NCBI RefSeq assembly: GCF_000014865.1
Contig: NC_008576.1
Location: 1,517,501-1,581,500 of the forward strand
Reading direction: 5' to 3'
Length of the DNA stretch: 64,000 bases
From: Magnetococcus marinus MC-1
GTDB lineage: Bacteria; Pseudomonadota; Magnetococcia; Magnetococcales; Magnetococcaceae
A program made the translations under genes and the position numbers. The stretch's first letter is position 1, and each line of letters begins with the position of its first letter. This document shows, piece after piece, positions 34,893-43,532 of the stretch. Below the pieces are notes generated by a model. It was not told the origin of the DNA. It did no database searches and saw only the letters and a list, made by a program, of their open reading frames with translations.

Positions 34893-36376
34893 TGAAGCTG
34901 CTTAAGCGCCTGTTTAGAGGTCCTCCCAAACGCCGGGCAGGATATGAGGGTGCAGCATCTGGTCGGCGACTGGGCAATTGGCAGCCCGAAGAGTCTGGGG
35001 TCAATGCCCTGCTGTTTCGGGATGCGACGCTCATGCGCTCCCGGTCACGGGATCTTATTCGCCGTAATGCCTGGGCGGCCAATGCGGTGGACTCCCTGGT
35101 GGGGAACCTGGTGGGCACCGGTATCAAGCCCCAATCCACGGTAGAAAATCCTCAGATTAAAGCGCAGATCCAAGCATTATGGCTCGCCTGGACCCGTGAG
35201 GCTGATGCCCACGGCATGCTGGGCTTTTATGGCCTCCAGGCTTTGATTGCCCGCGCTATGATCGAGGGGGGCGAGGTGCTGGTACGGCTGCGCAATCGGG
35301 ATGCCCGCGATGGCCTCATTGTACCACTACAGTTGCAACTCTTGGAACCAGAGCATCTCCCCGCCAGCGATAGCCGGGATCTACCCAATGGTCACCGGGT
35401 AAGGGCTGGGATCGAATTCGACAAGATCGGTCGCCGGGTCGCTTACCACCTGTTTCGGGAACACCCCGGTGAGCAGCCCATGCTGTTCAAAGCGGGAGAT
35501 GTGGCCCGCGTGCCTAGCTCAGAGGTGTGTCACATTTTCAAACCTCTGCGCCCCGGTCAGCTAAGAGGAGAACCCTGGATGGCTCAGGCGCTGGTTCGCC
35601 TCCATGAGTTGGATCAGTACGACGATGCGGAGCTGGTGCGGAAAAAGACCGCCGCGCTCATCGCCGGCTTCATCACCAAACCTGACCCCGAGTTGGGCGT
35701 TGGCGGTGAGGATGGTCAGGATCCTGATGAACAGGGGGCCGTCCCCGTCACCTGGGCTCCCGGTACCATGCAGGTACTCTTGCCTGGTGAGGATGTAAAG
35801 TTCTCTGACCCAGCCGATGTGGGTGGTCAGTATGGAGAGTTTATGCGCACCCAACTGCGCGCTGTAGCTGTGGGGCTGGGTCTGACCTATGAACAGCTCA
35901 CCGGGGATCTCAGTGGGGTCAACTACAGCAGTATTCGCGCCGGTATGGTGGAATTTCGCCGCCGAATGGAGCAGATCCAGCGCATGGTATTGATCCATCA
36001 GTTTTGCCGTCCCGTATGGGAGCGGTGGATGGATCAGGCGGTGCTCTCCGGTGCTCTTCAGCTTCCCGACTATCCAAATCGCCGTCGTGAATATCAGGCA
36101 GTGAAATGGATTCCCCAAGGGTGGCAGTGGGTGGATCCTCAGAAAGAGTTCAATGCCATCATCTGGGCCATCCGCGCTGGTCTGCTCAGCCGGGCCGAAG
36201 CGGTCTCCACCTACGGCTATGACATTGAGGAGATCGACCGGGAGATCGCTGCAGATAACCAACGGGCCGATGATCTCGGTCTGGTCTTTGACTCCGATGC
36301 CCGTCGCACCTCCCGTTCTGGGGTATCCCGCGACTCTGGGCAATCTGACCCTGAACTGGTCAATTTAGAAGAGTAA
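34892..36376 (+). CDS. Phage portal protein, lambda family
   Basis: 494 residues. Lambda gpB-type landmarks: NAWAANAVDSLVGNLVGTGI, MIEGGEVLVRLR, PSSEVCHIFKPLRPGQLRG and YEQLTGDLSGVNYSSIRAG. Dodecameric ring through which DNA enters the head. Followed after 4 bp by the protease gene. Confidence 0.96.
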   Translation: MKLLKRLFRGPPKRRAGYEGAASGRRLGNWQPEESGVNALLFRDATLMRSRSRDLIRRNAWAANAVDSLVGNLVGTGIKPQSTVENPQIKAQIQALWLAWTREADAHGMLGFYGLQALIARAMIEGGEVLVRLRNRDARDGLIVPLQLQLLEPEHLPASDSRDLPNGHRVRAGIEFDKIGRRVAYHLFREHPGEQPMLFKAGDVARVPSSEVCHIFKPLRPGQLRGEPWMAQALVRLHELDQYDDAELVRKKTAALIAGFITKPDPELGVGGEDGQDPDEQGAVPVTWAPGTMQVLLPGEDVKFSDPADVGGQYGEFMRTQLRAVAVGLGLTYEQLTGDLSGVNYSSIRAGMVEFRRRMEQIQRMVLIHQFCRPVWERWMDQAVLSGALQLPDYPNRRREYQAVKWIPQGWQWVDPQKEFNAIIWAIRAGLLSRAEAVSTYGYDIEEIDREIAADNQRADDLGLVFDSDARRTSRSGVSRDSGQSDPELVNLEE

Positions 36377-36380
36377 ACCC

Positions 36381-37691
36381 ATGACACAAAACATGTTGCC
36401 CCATGTGGCTTCCCGAATCCTCGGGACTCCGCTGATGGTGGACCGTGCCCGCTTGGAAACCATCCTCTCGGTGATTGCTCCCCGCGTCGGCTTGGAGCAA
36501 TCTGCCATGCCCAGCGGCTTTGAGCCCAAGGATCATAGCTCTGACCTGCTCATCACGCCGAATGGGATTGCCGTCGTGCCCATCCACGGCACCCTGGTGA
36601 AACGGGCGGGAGCCATTGAGGCCGCTTCTGGACTTACATCCTACGCATCCATCGAGGAGAAGATCCTGGATGCGGCTACCGACCCAGCAGTCAGGGCCAT
36701 CCTGATGGATGTCGATTCCCCTGGTGGAGAGGTGGGTGGGGTGTTCGATCTGGCTGCCATGATTCAGGAGGCGGGGCAGGACAAGCCCATATGGGCGCTG
36801 GCCGATGATGCTTTTTCCGCCGCTTATCTCATCGCCTCCCAGGCTCACCGGATCATCGTGCCCCAGACTGCAGGGGTGGGCTCCATCGGCGTCATCGCTG
36901 CCCATGTGGATGAATCAGAGAAGGATGCCAAAGAGGGGCGCAGCTACACCACCGTGTTTGCTGGAGCCCGTAAAAATGACTTTTCCACCCACGCCCCTCT
37001 CTCTCTAGAGGCTCGGACTAACCTGCAACTGGAGGTAGATCGGCTCTACGGTATGTTCGTCGCTGCCGTGGCGGCAGGTCGCAAGATGAATGAATCGGCG
37101 GTGCGTGCCACCGAGGCAGGCCTGTTCTTTGGCGACAAGGCAATCCGGGTTGGTCTGGCTGACCAGGTTGGCACCATCCGGGATGCCCTGGCTGGCCTGT
37201 CAATAACTATTGATGCGTCCAAAAAGACCTATTCTCACCGAGCGGCACTGCCGCGGGAACCTGTGTATATGGAGGAAACCATGCCCATGGAAGAAAATCC
37301 GGCGGCTGAAACATCTGTTGTCACGTCACGACAATCCCAACCTGACCTTCACGCCAAATCCGACATAATGTCGGATTTGACTGACCAATCTGCGGTATCC
37401 AACGTTGTGGACCTGGACAAGGTCCGTGCCGAGCATGGCAAACAGATGCGCAATGAAGCTCAGGCCATTGTGGATCTATGTGCCCTGGCGGATATGCCCC
37501 ACTTAGCCGGTGGCTATATCGCCGAAGGAACCTCCGCTGAAGTGGTGCGCAAAGAGCTACTAGCCAAACGGGCCGATGCTGAGGAGATCCACTCCGAGGT
37601 GATGCCTGGAGATGGCACCCGTATGCAGCCCAGACAGAGTCTTGAAACCAACCCGGTTGTGGCCTCCTGCCGCAAACTCGCCGGTCAATAA
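36381..37691 (+). CDS. S49-type head maturation protease with C-terminal scaffold region
   Basis: 436 residues. Protease domain 50-290: GTLVKRAGAIEAASG, VDSPGGEVGG, nucleophile Ser146 in DDAFSAAYLIAS and VGSIGVIAAHVD; a Lys general base near 200. Residues 300-436 are helical and acidic, like lambda Nu3 scaffold fused to gpC. Cleaves scaffold and portal during head assembly. Contains palindrome copy 2 in the linker. Confidence 0.92.
   Translation: MTQNMLPHVASRILGTPLMVDRARLETILSVIAPRVGLEQSAMPSGFEPKDHSSDLLITPNGIAVVPIHGTLVKRAGAIEAASGLTSYASIEEKILDAATDPAVRAILMDVDSPGGEVGGVFDLAAMIQEAGQDKPIWALADDAFSAAYLIASQAHRIIVPQTAGVGSIGVIAAHVDESEKDAKEGRSYTTVFAGARKNDFSTHAPLSLEARTNLQLEVDRLYGMFVAAVAAGRKMNESAVRATEAGLFFGDKAIRVGLADQVGTIRDALAGLSITIDASKKTYSHRAALPREPVYMEETMPMEENPAAETSVVTSRQSQPDLHAKSDIMSDLTDQSAVSNVVDLDKVRAEHGKQMRNEAQAIVDLCALADMPHLAGGYIAEGTSAEVVRKELLAKRADAEEIHSEVMPGDGTRMQPRQSLETNPVVASCRKLAGQ
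37356..37378. repeat. 23-bp palindrome, copy 2
   Basis: Arms AAATCCGACAT and ATGTCGGATTT around a central A; encodes KSDIMSD in the scaffold linker. Copy 1 is at 15216-15238. Confidence 0.9.
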
Positions 37692-37705
37692 GGAGGTAAT
37701 CAACC

Positions 37706-38371
37706 ATGCCTGCGATTCAACAAGCCAACAATCTTGGCGATGTGCTCAAGTTTGAAGCCCCCAACCTTTATTCCCGTGAGACCGTCACCGTGCTGGGTGG
37801 GGTGGGTACGGAACGGGTGCTGCCTGTAGGTACCGTGATTGGTCGCCGTACCAAATCCGAGGTAGCCGCTGCGGCCGATGCGGGTAACAGCGGCGATGGC
37901 ACCATCGGGACCGTTACCCTGGGCCCCCGCGCTGTGCCCGGTGTTTACAGCCTTACCTGCATCATCGCCAGCCCTGACAGCGGCACCTTCCAGGTGGTGG
38001 ATCCCAATGGTCACCGCCTGCCCGATGTGACCGTGGGTGTGGCTTATGACACCTCCCACCTGAAATTCACCATCGATGATGGTGCTGCCGACTTTGTGGT
38101 GGGGGATCACTTCACCGTGCTGACCACCGGGGATAGCAACGTGGTGGCCATGGACCCCGCAGCGGTGGATGGAAGCGCTGATCCCATCGGCATCATCGCC
38201 CAGAGGGTTGTGGCCCCAGTGGGCCAGGATACCCCAGAGGTGGCCATCCTTCGTCACGCCATCCTGGCTGACCATGCTGTGGTCTGGCCTGAATCCATCA
38301 ATGAAACACAGAAACTGGAAGCCACGGCGGCCCTTGAGGCTCGGGGCATCCTTATCCGTCAGGGAGTTTAA
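37706..38371 (+). CDS. Head decoration protein (lambda gpD family)
   Basis: 221 residues, longer than lambda gpD (110). NLYSRETVTVLGGVGTERVL and PVGTVIGRRT begin the fold; a middle insertion (about 65-145) with a beta-rich repeat-like domain; the family C-terminus ILRHAILADHAVVWPE follows. Stabilises the expanded shell. The insertion may display an extra surface domain. Confidence 0.88.
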   Translation: MPAIQQANNLGDVLKFEAPNLYSRETVTVLGGVGTERVLPVGTVIGRRTKSEVAAAADAGNSGDGTIGTVTLGPRAVPGVYSLTCIIASPDSGTFQVVDPNGHRLPDVTVGVAYDTSHLKFTIDDGAADFVVGDHFTVLTTGDSNVVAMDPAAVDGSADPIGIIAQRVVAPVGQDTPEVAILRHAILADHAVVWPESINETQKLEATAALEARGILIRQGV

Positions 38372-38373
38372 CC

Positions 38374-39387
38374 ATGCCCTTAGCAGCGAATCCATTCAGT
38401 AATGACGCTTTCGGGGCGGTAGCTCTGACAGCGGCCATCAATATTCTGCCCAACCGCTACGGTAAGCTTGAGGGCCTCAACCTGATGCCTTCCAAACCGG
38501 TCCGACTGCGTCAGATCGCCATTGAGGAGCGCAATGGGGTGCTCTCTCTGCTCCCCACCGCCACCGTGGGATCTCCCGGTACCACCGGCAAACGGGGCAA
38601 GCGGAAGATCCGCTCCTTCATGATCCCCCACATCCCCCATGATGATGTGGTTCTCCCTGAAGAGGTGGCCGGGATCCGTGCTTTTGGTTCTGAGGGTGAG
38701 CTTTCAGCCCTATCTGATGTGCTCTCCCAGCATCTACAATCCATGCGGGATAAACATGCCATCACCCTGGAGCACCTTCGCATGGGGGCACTCAAGGGAG
38801 AGATTCTCGATGCCGATGGCAGCGTGATCTACAACCTCTTTGATGAGTTTGAGATCTCGCCCAAAACCATCAACTTTGAGTTGGATGATCCCGCTACCGA
38901 CGTAAAGACCAAGTGCCTGGAGCTGAAACGCTATCTGGAGGATAACCTGCGGGGCGAATTCATGACCGGGGTAAGTGTATTGGTCTCTCCCGAGTTCTTT
39001 GATGCCCTCACCGGTCACGCCAAAGTCGAGAAGGCCTATGAACGCTGGCAGCAGGGGGAAGCGCTGCGTGCTGACATGCGCTCCGGCTTTACCTTCGCAG
39101 GCGTCACCTTTGAAGAGTATCGGGGCCAGGCCACCGATCCCGAGGGTACGGTGCGACGCTTTATCGCTGAGAGTGAAGGGCATGCGTTTCCTACAGGGAC
39201 CAGCCAGACATTCTGTACCTATTTTGCCCCGGCTGACTTCAATGAGTCGGTTAACACGATGGGACAGCCCCTCTACGCCAAGCAGGAACCCCGCAAGTTT
39301 GAGCGGGGCACCGACCTGCACACCCAATCCAACCCCCTACCCATGTGCCACCGCCCTGGCGTGCTGGTCAAACTGACCGCTAACTGA
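38374..39387 (+). CDS. Major capsid protein (lambda gpE family)
   Basis: 337 residues, HK97 fold of the E type: INILPNRYGKLEGLNLM, a spine region with MRDKHAITLEHLRMGALKG, FDEFEISPKTINFELDD, VLVSPEFFDAL and the C-terminal QSNPLPMCHRPGVLVKL. Two bases after the gpD-like gene. Confidence 0.95.
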   Translation: MPLAANPFSNDAFGAVALTAAINILPNRYGKLEGLNLMPSKPVRLRQIAIEERNGVLSLLPTATVGSPGTTGKRGKRKIRSFMIPHIPHDDVVLPEEVAGIRAFGSEGELSALSDVLSQHLQSMRDKHAITLEHLRMGALKGEILDADGSVIYNLFDEFEISPKTINFELDDPATDVKTKCLELKRYLEDNLRGEFMTGVSVLVSPEFFDALTGHAKVEKAYERWQQGEALRADMRSGFTFAGVTFEEYRGQATDPEGTVRRFIAESEGHAFPTGTSQTFCTYFAPADFNESVNTMGQPLYAKQEPRKFERGTDLHTQSNPLPMCHRPGVLVKLTAN

Positions 39388-39389
39388 TC

Positions 39390-39707
39390 ATGGCCAGTTG
39401 GGATGACGGGCTGAATGGTCTAAACGCAGCCTGTATCGAGGTCTTTGGTCAACCCATCATCCACACCCCCGCTGGCGGGGAGCCATCTGAACTCTCCGCC
39501 ATTTTTGATTCCAGCCGTGAGATCACCACCATCGATGCCGTTGGGGTGCCGGTACAGAGCTATCGACCGGTCATTGAAGGTCGAGAGGCCGACTTCCTTT
39601 CTCGTCCTGTGGTGGGTGATGGGGTGGCTGTCGGTGGGATCAACTACCGCGTCATGGATGTGCAACCCCGTGGGGATGGTTGGTTGGTACTGATTCTTCG
39701 GAGGTAA
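39390..39707 (+). CDS. Head-tail connector, lambda FII-like
   Basis: 105 residues. TTIDAVGVPVQSYRPVIEGR and GGINYRVMDVQPRGDGWLVL match the Phage_attach/FII pattern: small beta barrel that completes the head-tail joint. TAATG overlap with next gene. Confidence 0.78.
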   Translation: MASWDDGLNGLNAACIEVFGQPIIHTPAGGEPSELSAIFDSSREITTIDAVGVPVQSYRPVIEGREADFLSRPVVGDGVAVGGINYRVMDVQPRGDGWLVLILRR

Positions 39708-39967
39708 TGGTGTCTCTGTTTAAGAAGGTGTTTCCCGAACTGGTGCATGAAGCAGAGAGCCTGCTCATCCGCCGTATCGCCTATGACCTGGATGGCAACC
39801 CTGAATACATCGGGCAAGCCAATCCAGGGGCCCTGGATACCGATGACGCATGGTTTGTCCGCCGCATCGCCTATGAGGGGGGCAATCCGGTCTCCATCCT
39901 GTTTGCCGAAGGCTCCACCAAGTTTAACAAGCGCTGGGATCTGCGTGGATCCTATGACTATCGATAG
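39707..39967 (+). CDS. Small tail/connector protein, unknown
   Basis: 86 residues. Contains two similar segments, LIRRIAYDLDGNPEYIG and FVRRIAYEGGNPVSILF, an internal duplication of an RRIAY unit. Located between FII-like and the next virion gene. No family recognised. Confidence 0.7.
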   Translation: MVSLFKKVFPELVHEAESLLIRRIAYDLDGNPEYIGQANPGALDTDDAWFVRRIAYEGGNPVSILFAEGSTKFNKRWDLRGSYDYR

Positions 39968-39978
39968 GAGCAACCATC

Positions 39979-40896
39979 GTGTACGCACGTTATGATTACA
40001 ACGCTGGAGCCAGCATCAGCAACATGCTGTCGGATATTGTGGCGCTGCTGACCGGCACCACCGATAAGGCGACCTTGTCGGCATCCTGCAATCAGGCCTC
40101 TACCCAGATTATCTCTCAGGTGGCCGCCGGATGGACCCTGCATGATGCCAGCGCCGGAGCCAACATGCAGTGCCTGAAGGCCCCGCTGGCGGATGATGCC
40201 AGCGCCTTCAAATATCTGTGTGTGGATCTGAACACCACCGGCTATCTGTTTCCCAAGGTGTATGAAGCATGGGATGCAACGGGTCATGCTGGGACCAATA
40301 TGGCGAGCACCAGTGACAGCACCAGCTACAACCAACGCATCGATACGAGCAATGGGGGGTCGCTTTATATCTGGGCCTCAGCACGGTTTGTCATGTTTGC
40401 CAGCCAGACGGCAGCAGGGTGGGCCAGTACCACCAAACCTGGCCCATCCGGTATTGTGGAGCGAACCCGATACTTGCCCTGGGATACCCCGGCCGCCGGG
40501 TGGCCGCCGTTTCTGTGGTGCAACCTCGGATATGCCATGTATGGCACCTTGGGTTATTCACCCCGACAGATGCAGAAGGATGAAACACCTGTCACAGGTA
40601 ATGCTGCCTCACTAACCGCTGGAACGGTCTGTTTCTCAACATTGACCATGCCTTCGGGCAGTGACCAGAAGGTGCCGGATGGTGCCGGTGGTTCCACCAT
40701 CCCAGCCTGGCCTTTGATGGGCCACAACGTAAACCAAATGCCCCTGATGTACGGAGAGATCTCCTCGCTGTGCGATATCTGGGTGATCCCCGACAATATG
40801 GCAGCAACCCACGATGTGCTCTCCATGGATGGCAAGCAGTATTCGGTGGTGCAGACCAACGGACCCACCGAATCCATGATCATTCGTAAGGGCTGA
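39979..40896 (+). CDS. Virion structural protein, unknown
   Basis: 305 residues, Ser/Thr/Gly-rich, beta-predicted by eye, with Trp motifs (AAGWASTTKPGPSG, WDTPAAGWPPFLW) and a final NGPTESMIIRKG. Placed where tail-completion proteins are expected. The ATG follows AGGAG. Not recognised. Confidence 0.65.
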   Translation: MYARYDYNAGASISNMLSDIVALLTGTTDKATLSASCNQASTQIISQVAAGWTLHDASAGANMQCLKAPLADDASAFKYLCVDLNTTGYLFPKVYEAWDATGHAGTNMASTSDSTSYNQRIDTSNGGSLYIWASARFVMFASQTAAGWASTTKPGPSGIVERTRYLPWDTPAAGWPPFLWCNLGYAMYGTLGYSPRQMQKDETPVTGNAASLTAGTVCFSTLTMPSGSDQKVPDGAGGSTIPAWPLMGHNVNQMPLMYGEISSLCDIWVIPDNMAATHDVLSMDGKQYSVVQTNGPTESMIIRKG

Positions 40897-40898
40897 TC

Positions 40899-41270
40899 AT
40901 GGCTGATCTGAATGATCCCGGTTTTGCCCTGGAGGGTGCCTATTGGCCTCTCCCATCTGTGGGTGGTGTTCTTGAGCGATACGGCAGCCATGCAACGCTT
41001 CTGGACCAGGGCATCTCCTATATGGGAGGTTATCTGGAGCCAAGGGCAACCTCCAGTATCGCCTATCCGTCAGGTATCCCCCTGATCAGTCTGCTCAACG
41101 TACCTATTCCACCGGCCAGTCATTGTCAGATGTTGACCCAGACCACCCCTGCCTTTCCTCATCGGTTTGGTCCCAGTGACTGCGCCGATGGCGTTGGTGC
41201 GGCAACCCCCAGCATAGGTCCATGTAAGCCACCGCTGATTTCTGTGCTTCCCCCGCTGATAAGGATCTGA
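40899..41270 (+). CDS. Phage hypothetical protein, Pro-rich
   Basis: 123 residues with three Cys near the end (SHCQ, SDCADG, GPCKPP) and many Pro. No family recognised. Tightly packed (2 bp before, 1 bp after) in the tail operon. Confidence 0.6.
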   Translation: MADLNDPGFALEGAYWPLPSVGGVLERYGSHATLLDQGISYMGGYLEPRATSSIAYPSGIPLISLLNVPIPPASHCQMLTQTTPAFPHRFGPSDCADGVGAATPSIGPCKPPLISVLPPLIRI

Positions 41271-41271
41271 G

Positions 41272-41682
41272 GTGCAAAATTATTTGCAGATTGAAGGGCT
41301 GATTGTTCAGCGGTTGAAGGATCAGCTTGAGGGGATCCGTGTGCTCTCATCCTGGGGTATGCCGGTTATTCATGAAGAGGCAGAATTACCCCCTACGGTG
41401 ATCATCTTTCTGGAAGAGGACAAACCGGGGCCCATTCAAGGCAATCAGCAGAAGGTTGAGCAGACCTGGCTCTGCCTGGTGGTGGTGCGGGATGCCGAGA
41501 GTGATGCCGGGGCACTGATCAGCCGGGTGATCACTGCGGTGGTGGGCTGGACTCCGGATAGAACCCTCTTCAAACCGTTTCAACGGACAGCCTCGGCTTA
41601 TTCACCGGACTACTCACCCAATGGAATCTTCTACTTTCCGTTGGCGTTTGAGACATCGTTTCTATTCAAAACAACGGAGTAA
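41272..41682 (+). CDS. Tail terminator-like protein
   Basis: 136 residues from GTG 41272. Pattern of small tail-terminator (gpU/gp37-like) proteins: IVQRLKDQLEGIRVLSSW start, PTVIIFLEEDKPG, EQTWLCLVVVRD strand, final YFPLAFETSFLF. Assigned by position before the tube gene. Confidence 0.6.
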   Translation: MQNYLQIEGLIVQRLKDQLEGIRVLSSWGMPVIHEEAELPPTVIIFLEEDKPGPIQGNQQKVEQTWLCLVVVRDAESDAGALISRVITAVVGWTPDRTLFKPFQRTASAYSPDYSPNGIFYFPLAFETSFLFKTTE

Positions 41683-41687
41683 AGACT

Positions 41688-42428
41688 GTGGGCAAAAAAA
41701 CACATACCCTCATCGGCGGTGGGGAATGCTTCATCGGCCCCTTTGGTGGCGGCGCAGGCATGCGCTTTCTGGGCGAGGCTTCCAAAGTCGAGCTGTCTTT
41801 TTCGGAGGAGAAAAAAACCCTGAAAAACTACTCCACTCCCGGTGGAGGCACCGCCGACACCGTCTCCCTCATCACCGATGTGCAGCTTGTAATCACCGCC
41901 CACGGCTTTGATACCGAATCCCTGGCCATGGCTACCTTTGGTGAGTCTGGGTCTGTTACGGGCGGTACCGTTACGGATGAATCCCATGTGGCCTATCGGG
42001 GTGGGTATCTGCGTGCCCAGGAAGGGGTGGATCTTTCCGCCGTTTCTCTTACCAGTGGCGGCACCCCCCTGGTGGAAGGTACTGACTATGAGGTTAAAGG
42101 GGGTGGGGTTCGGATTCTAGAAGCCGCTGAAAATGTGGTGGATGGAGATACGGTGCTCATGACTTACACCCATGCCTCCTCGGCCACGGTTGAGGCAATC
42201 CTCAATGCGGGGAAAGAATATCGGCTCTCCTTTGATGGCTTTAACCAGGCTTTTGATGGTAAGCCGGTGGTACTGGATGTCTACCGGGTGAAGAACACCC
42301 CATCTTCCCTGGGACTGGTTACCGACGACTTTGGTAGTATTGAATTCACGTTTGACGTATTGAAAGACGACGGCAAAACTGGCGCAGGCGTCTCCCAGTT
42401 CTTCAAACTGATGCAGATTGAAGGGTGA
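41688..42428 (+). CDS. Major tail tube protein
   Basis: 246 residues from GTG 41688 (CGGAG upstream). Beta-rich with KVELSFSEEKKTLKNYST and a C-terminal FDVLKDDGKTGAGVSQFFK. Size and place (after the terminator, before chaperones and tape measure) fit a gpV-type tube subunit. A middle segment with VDLSAVSLTSGGTPLVEGTD looks like an inserted domain. Confidence 0.72.
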   Translation: MGKKTHTLIGGGECFIGPFGGGAGMRFLGEASKVELSFSEEKKTLKNYSTPGGGTADTVSLITDVQLVITAHGFDTESLAMATFGESGSVTGGTVTDESHVAYRGGYLRAQEGVDLSAVSLTSGGTPLVEGTDYEVKGGGVRILEAAENVVDGDTVLMTYTHASSATVEAILNAGKEYRLSFDGFNQAFDGKPVVLDVYRVKNTPSSLGLVTDDFGSIEFTFDVLKDDGKTGAGVSQFFKLMQIEG

Positions 42429-42433
42429 AGACC

Positions 42434-42802
42434 ATGGGACGTCTGATTGCTAAGACAGCAGGGGATCTCACCTACCATGTGCGCAAGTTTACCGTGGGTG
42501 AGATCTACGAGTTCTTCAGCAAAGCGGTAGATGGGCAGTCTGCAGAGCCCGACTGGGTGGGTAATGTGCTGTTTACGGATGCGACCCTTTCCGACATCAT
42601 CTCCTTTACCGATCTGACCAAAGATAAGATCCATGCCATGGAGCCGGAAGTGTTGGAGACCATCATTGCAGCCATCAAGGAGGAGAACCCCCATTTTTTC
42701 GCCGCCTGCCAGCGTCTGGAGGAGGCCGGGAAACGGCTGAACCAGGTGCTGACGGCTCCCAGCGAAGAGTCGGTCAGTTCAAACGGGCGATCTTTACCCT
42801 GA
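42434..42802 (+). CDS. Tail assembly chaperone (gpG-like)
   Basis: 122 residues. Helical, FTVGEIYEFFSKAVDG and AMEPEVLETIIAAIKEENPHFF. Sits directly before the tape measure, as lambda G does. A -1 frame remains open past its stop and encodes a gpT-like tail, reached by slippage. Start at 42434; a GTG at 42425 overlaps the tube stop. Confidence 0.75.
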   Translation: MGRLIAKTAGDLTYHVRKFTVGEIYEFFSKAVDGQSAEPDWVGNVLFTDATLSDIISFTDLTKDKIHAMEPEVLETIIAAIKEENPHFFAACQRLEEAGKRLNQVLTAPSEESVSSNGRSLP

Positions 42803-42891
42803 TAAAACTGGGACACCCCGGTGTGATGGATTACACCTGGGAGATGTTCCTGGATGCACTCTCCTTTGAATCCTCACTCTCAGATAGTTAG
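42692..42891 (+). CDS. gpT-like -1 frameshift extension of the tail chaperone
   Basis: TTTTTTC at 42694-42700 is read CAT-TTT-TTC in the chaperone frame, so it is an in-phase T TTT TTC slippery heptamer. The -1 frame is open from there to TAG at 42889 and its distal part (FKRAIFTLIKLGHPGVMDYT, then WEMFLDALSFE) looks like real protein with no start codon of its own. This matches the lambda G/GT arrangement. Confidence 0.78.
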
Positions 42892-42897
42892 CGTGAT

Positions 42898-43452
42898 TCA
42901 ACTGTTCATATTCTCTTGAAGCATGTTGCAAAACATAGCGCCTTGTCCAATGGCATCATCAAGGGCGATGTGGGTATGAGGGATGGGATCAAACCATTGC
43001 TGTGGGATGGTTTTCTTGTTGATTTGTCGAAAGGGCTGTTTTGTTACTGCCATGGTGTAGGTCTTAATGTCCAGTGCGGCATGCGAAAAGGGGCATTCTC
43101 CTGTGAACTGTACCAGGTACCAGTATACAAACATGAAATCATAACTAGCTGGGTATGCAACAAAAACTGGTTTGCCAGGTAACGATTTTAGCCATGCCAC
43201 ATACTCAGGCATGGCCTTTTCAGGTTTCTGTAAATTTGTTCGGCAGGCAGCCCATGCTTTTGGCTGGCTTTTCCACCAATCCATGGTTTTAGGGTGTTCT
43301 TGAGCGTCGGGAAGAGTTTCCAAGTTTGCTGAAAAGGTTCCTACTAATGTTTTGTCCGCAAGGTATGCTGCAGACCCAAAGCTAAGCATTGAGTATGAAC
43401 CAGGAATGGGGCCATCAGCCTCAATATCTGTACTGACATAAACCTCTTGCAT
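42898..43452 (-). CDS. DnaQ-like 3'-5' exonuclease (cargo gene)
   Basis: 184 residues, DEDDh fold: TDIEADGP (Asp, Glu), [12 protein letters not shown] (Asp), and [13 protein letters not shown] (His, Asp). Resembles RNase T/oligoribonuclease-type single-domain exonucleases. Reversed between the chaperone and tape measure genes, its stop 6 bp past the gpT-like stop; lower GC than neighbours. A role in defence or nucleotide turnover is inference. Confidence 0.85.
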   Translation of the reverse strand: MQEVYVSTDIEADGPIPGSYSMLSFGSAAYLADKTLVGTFSANLETLPDAQEHPKTMDWWKSQPKAWAACRTNLQKPEKAMPEYVAWLKSLPGKPVFVAYPASYDFMFVYWYLVQFTGECPFSHAALDIKTYTMAVTKQPFRQINKKTIPQQWFDPIPHTHIALDDAIGQGAMFCNMLQENMNS

Positions 43453-43532
43453 ATCTGCATTCTCCTCTTAGTCGACAGCTAACCACTAACTATAGCTGTT
43501 AATAGTTCCTAAGGCTATCTAAGGTCAGAAAA

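Noticed and set aside
42728-42734. GGGAAAC as the frameshift site
   Set aside because: It is read GGG-AAA-C in the chaperone frame, so it is out of phase for -1 slippage; T TTT TTC upstream is in phase.
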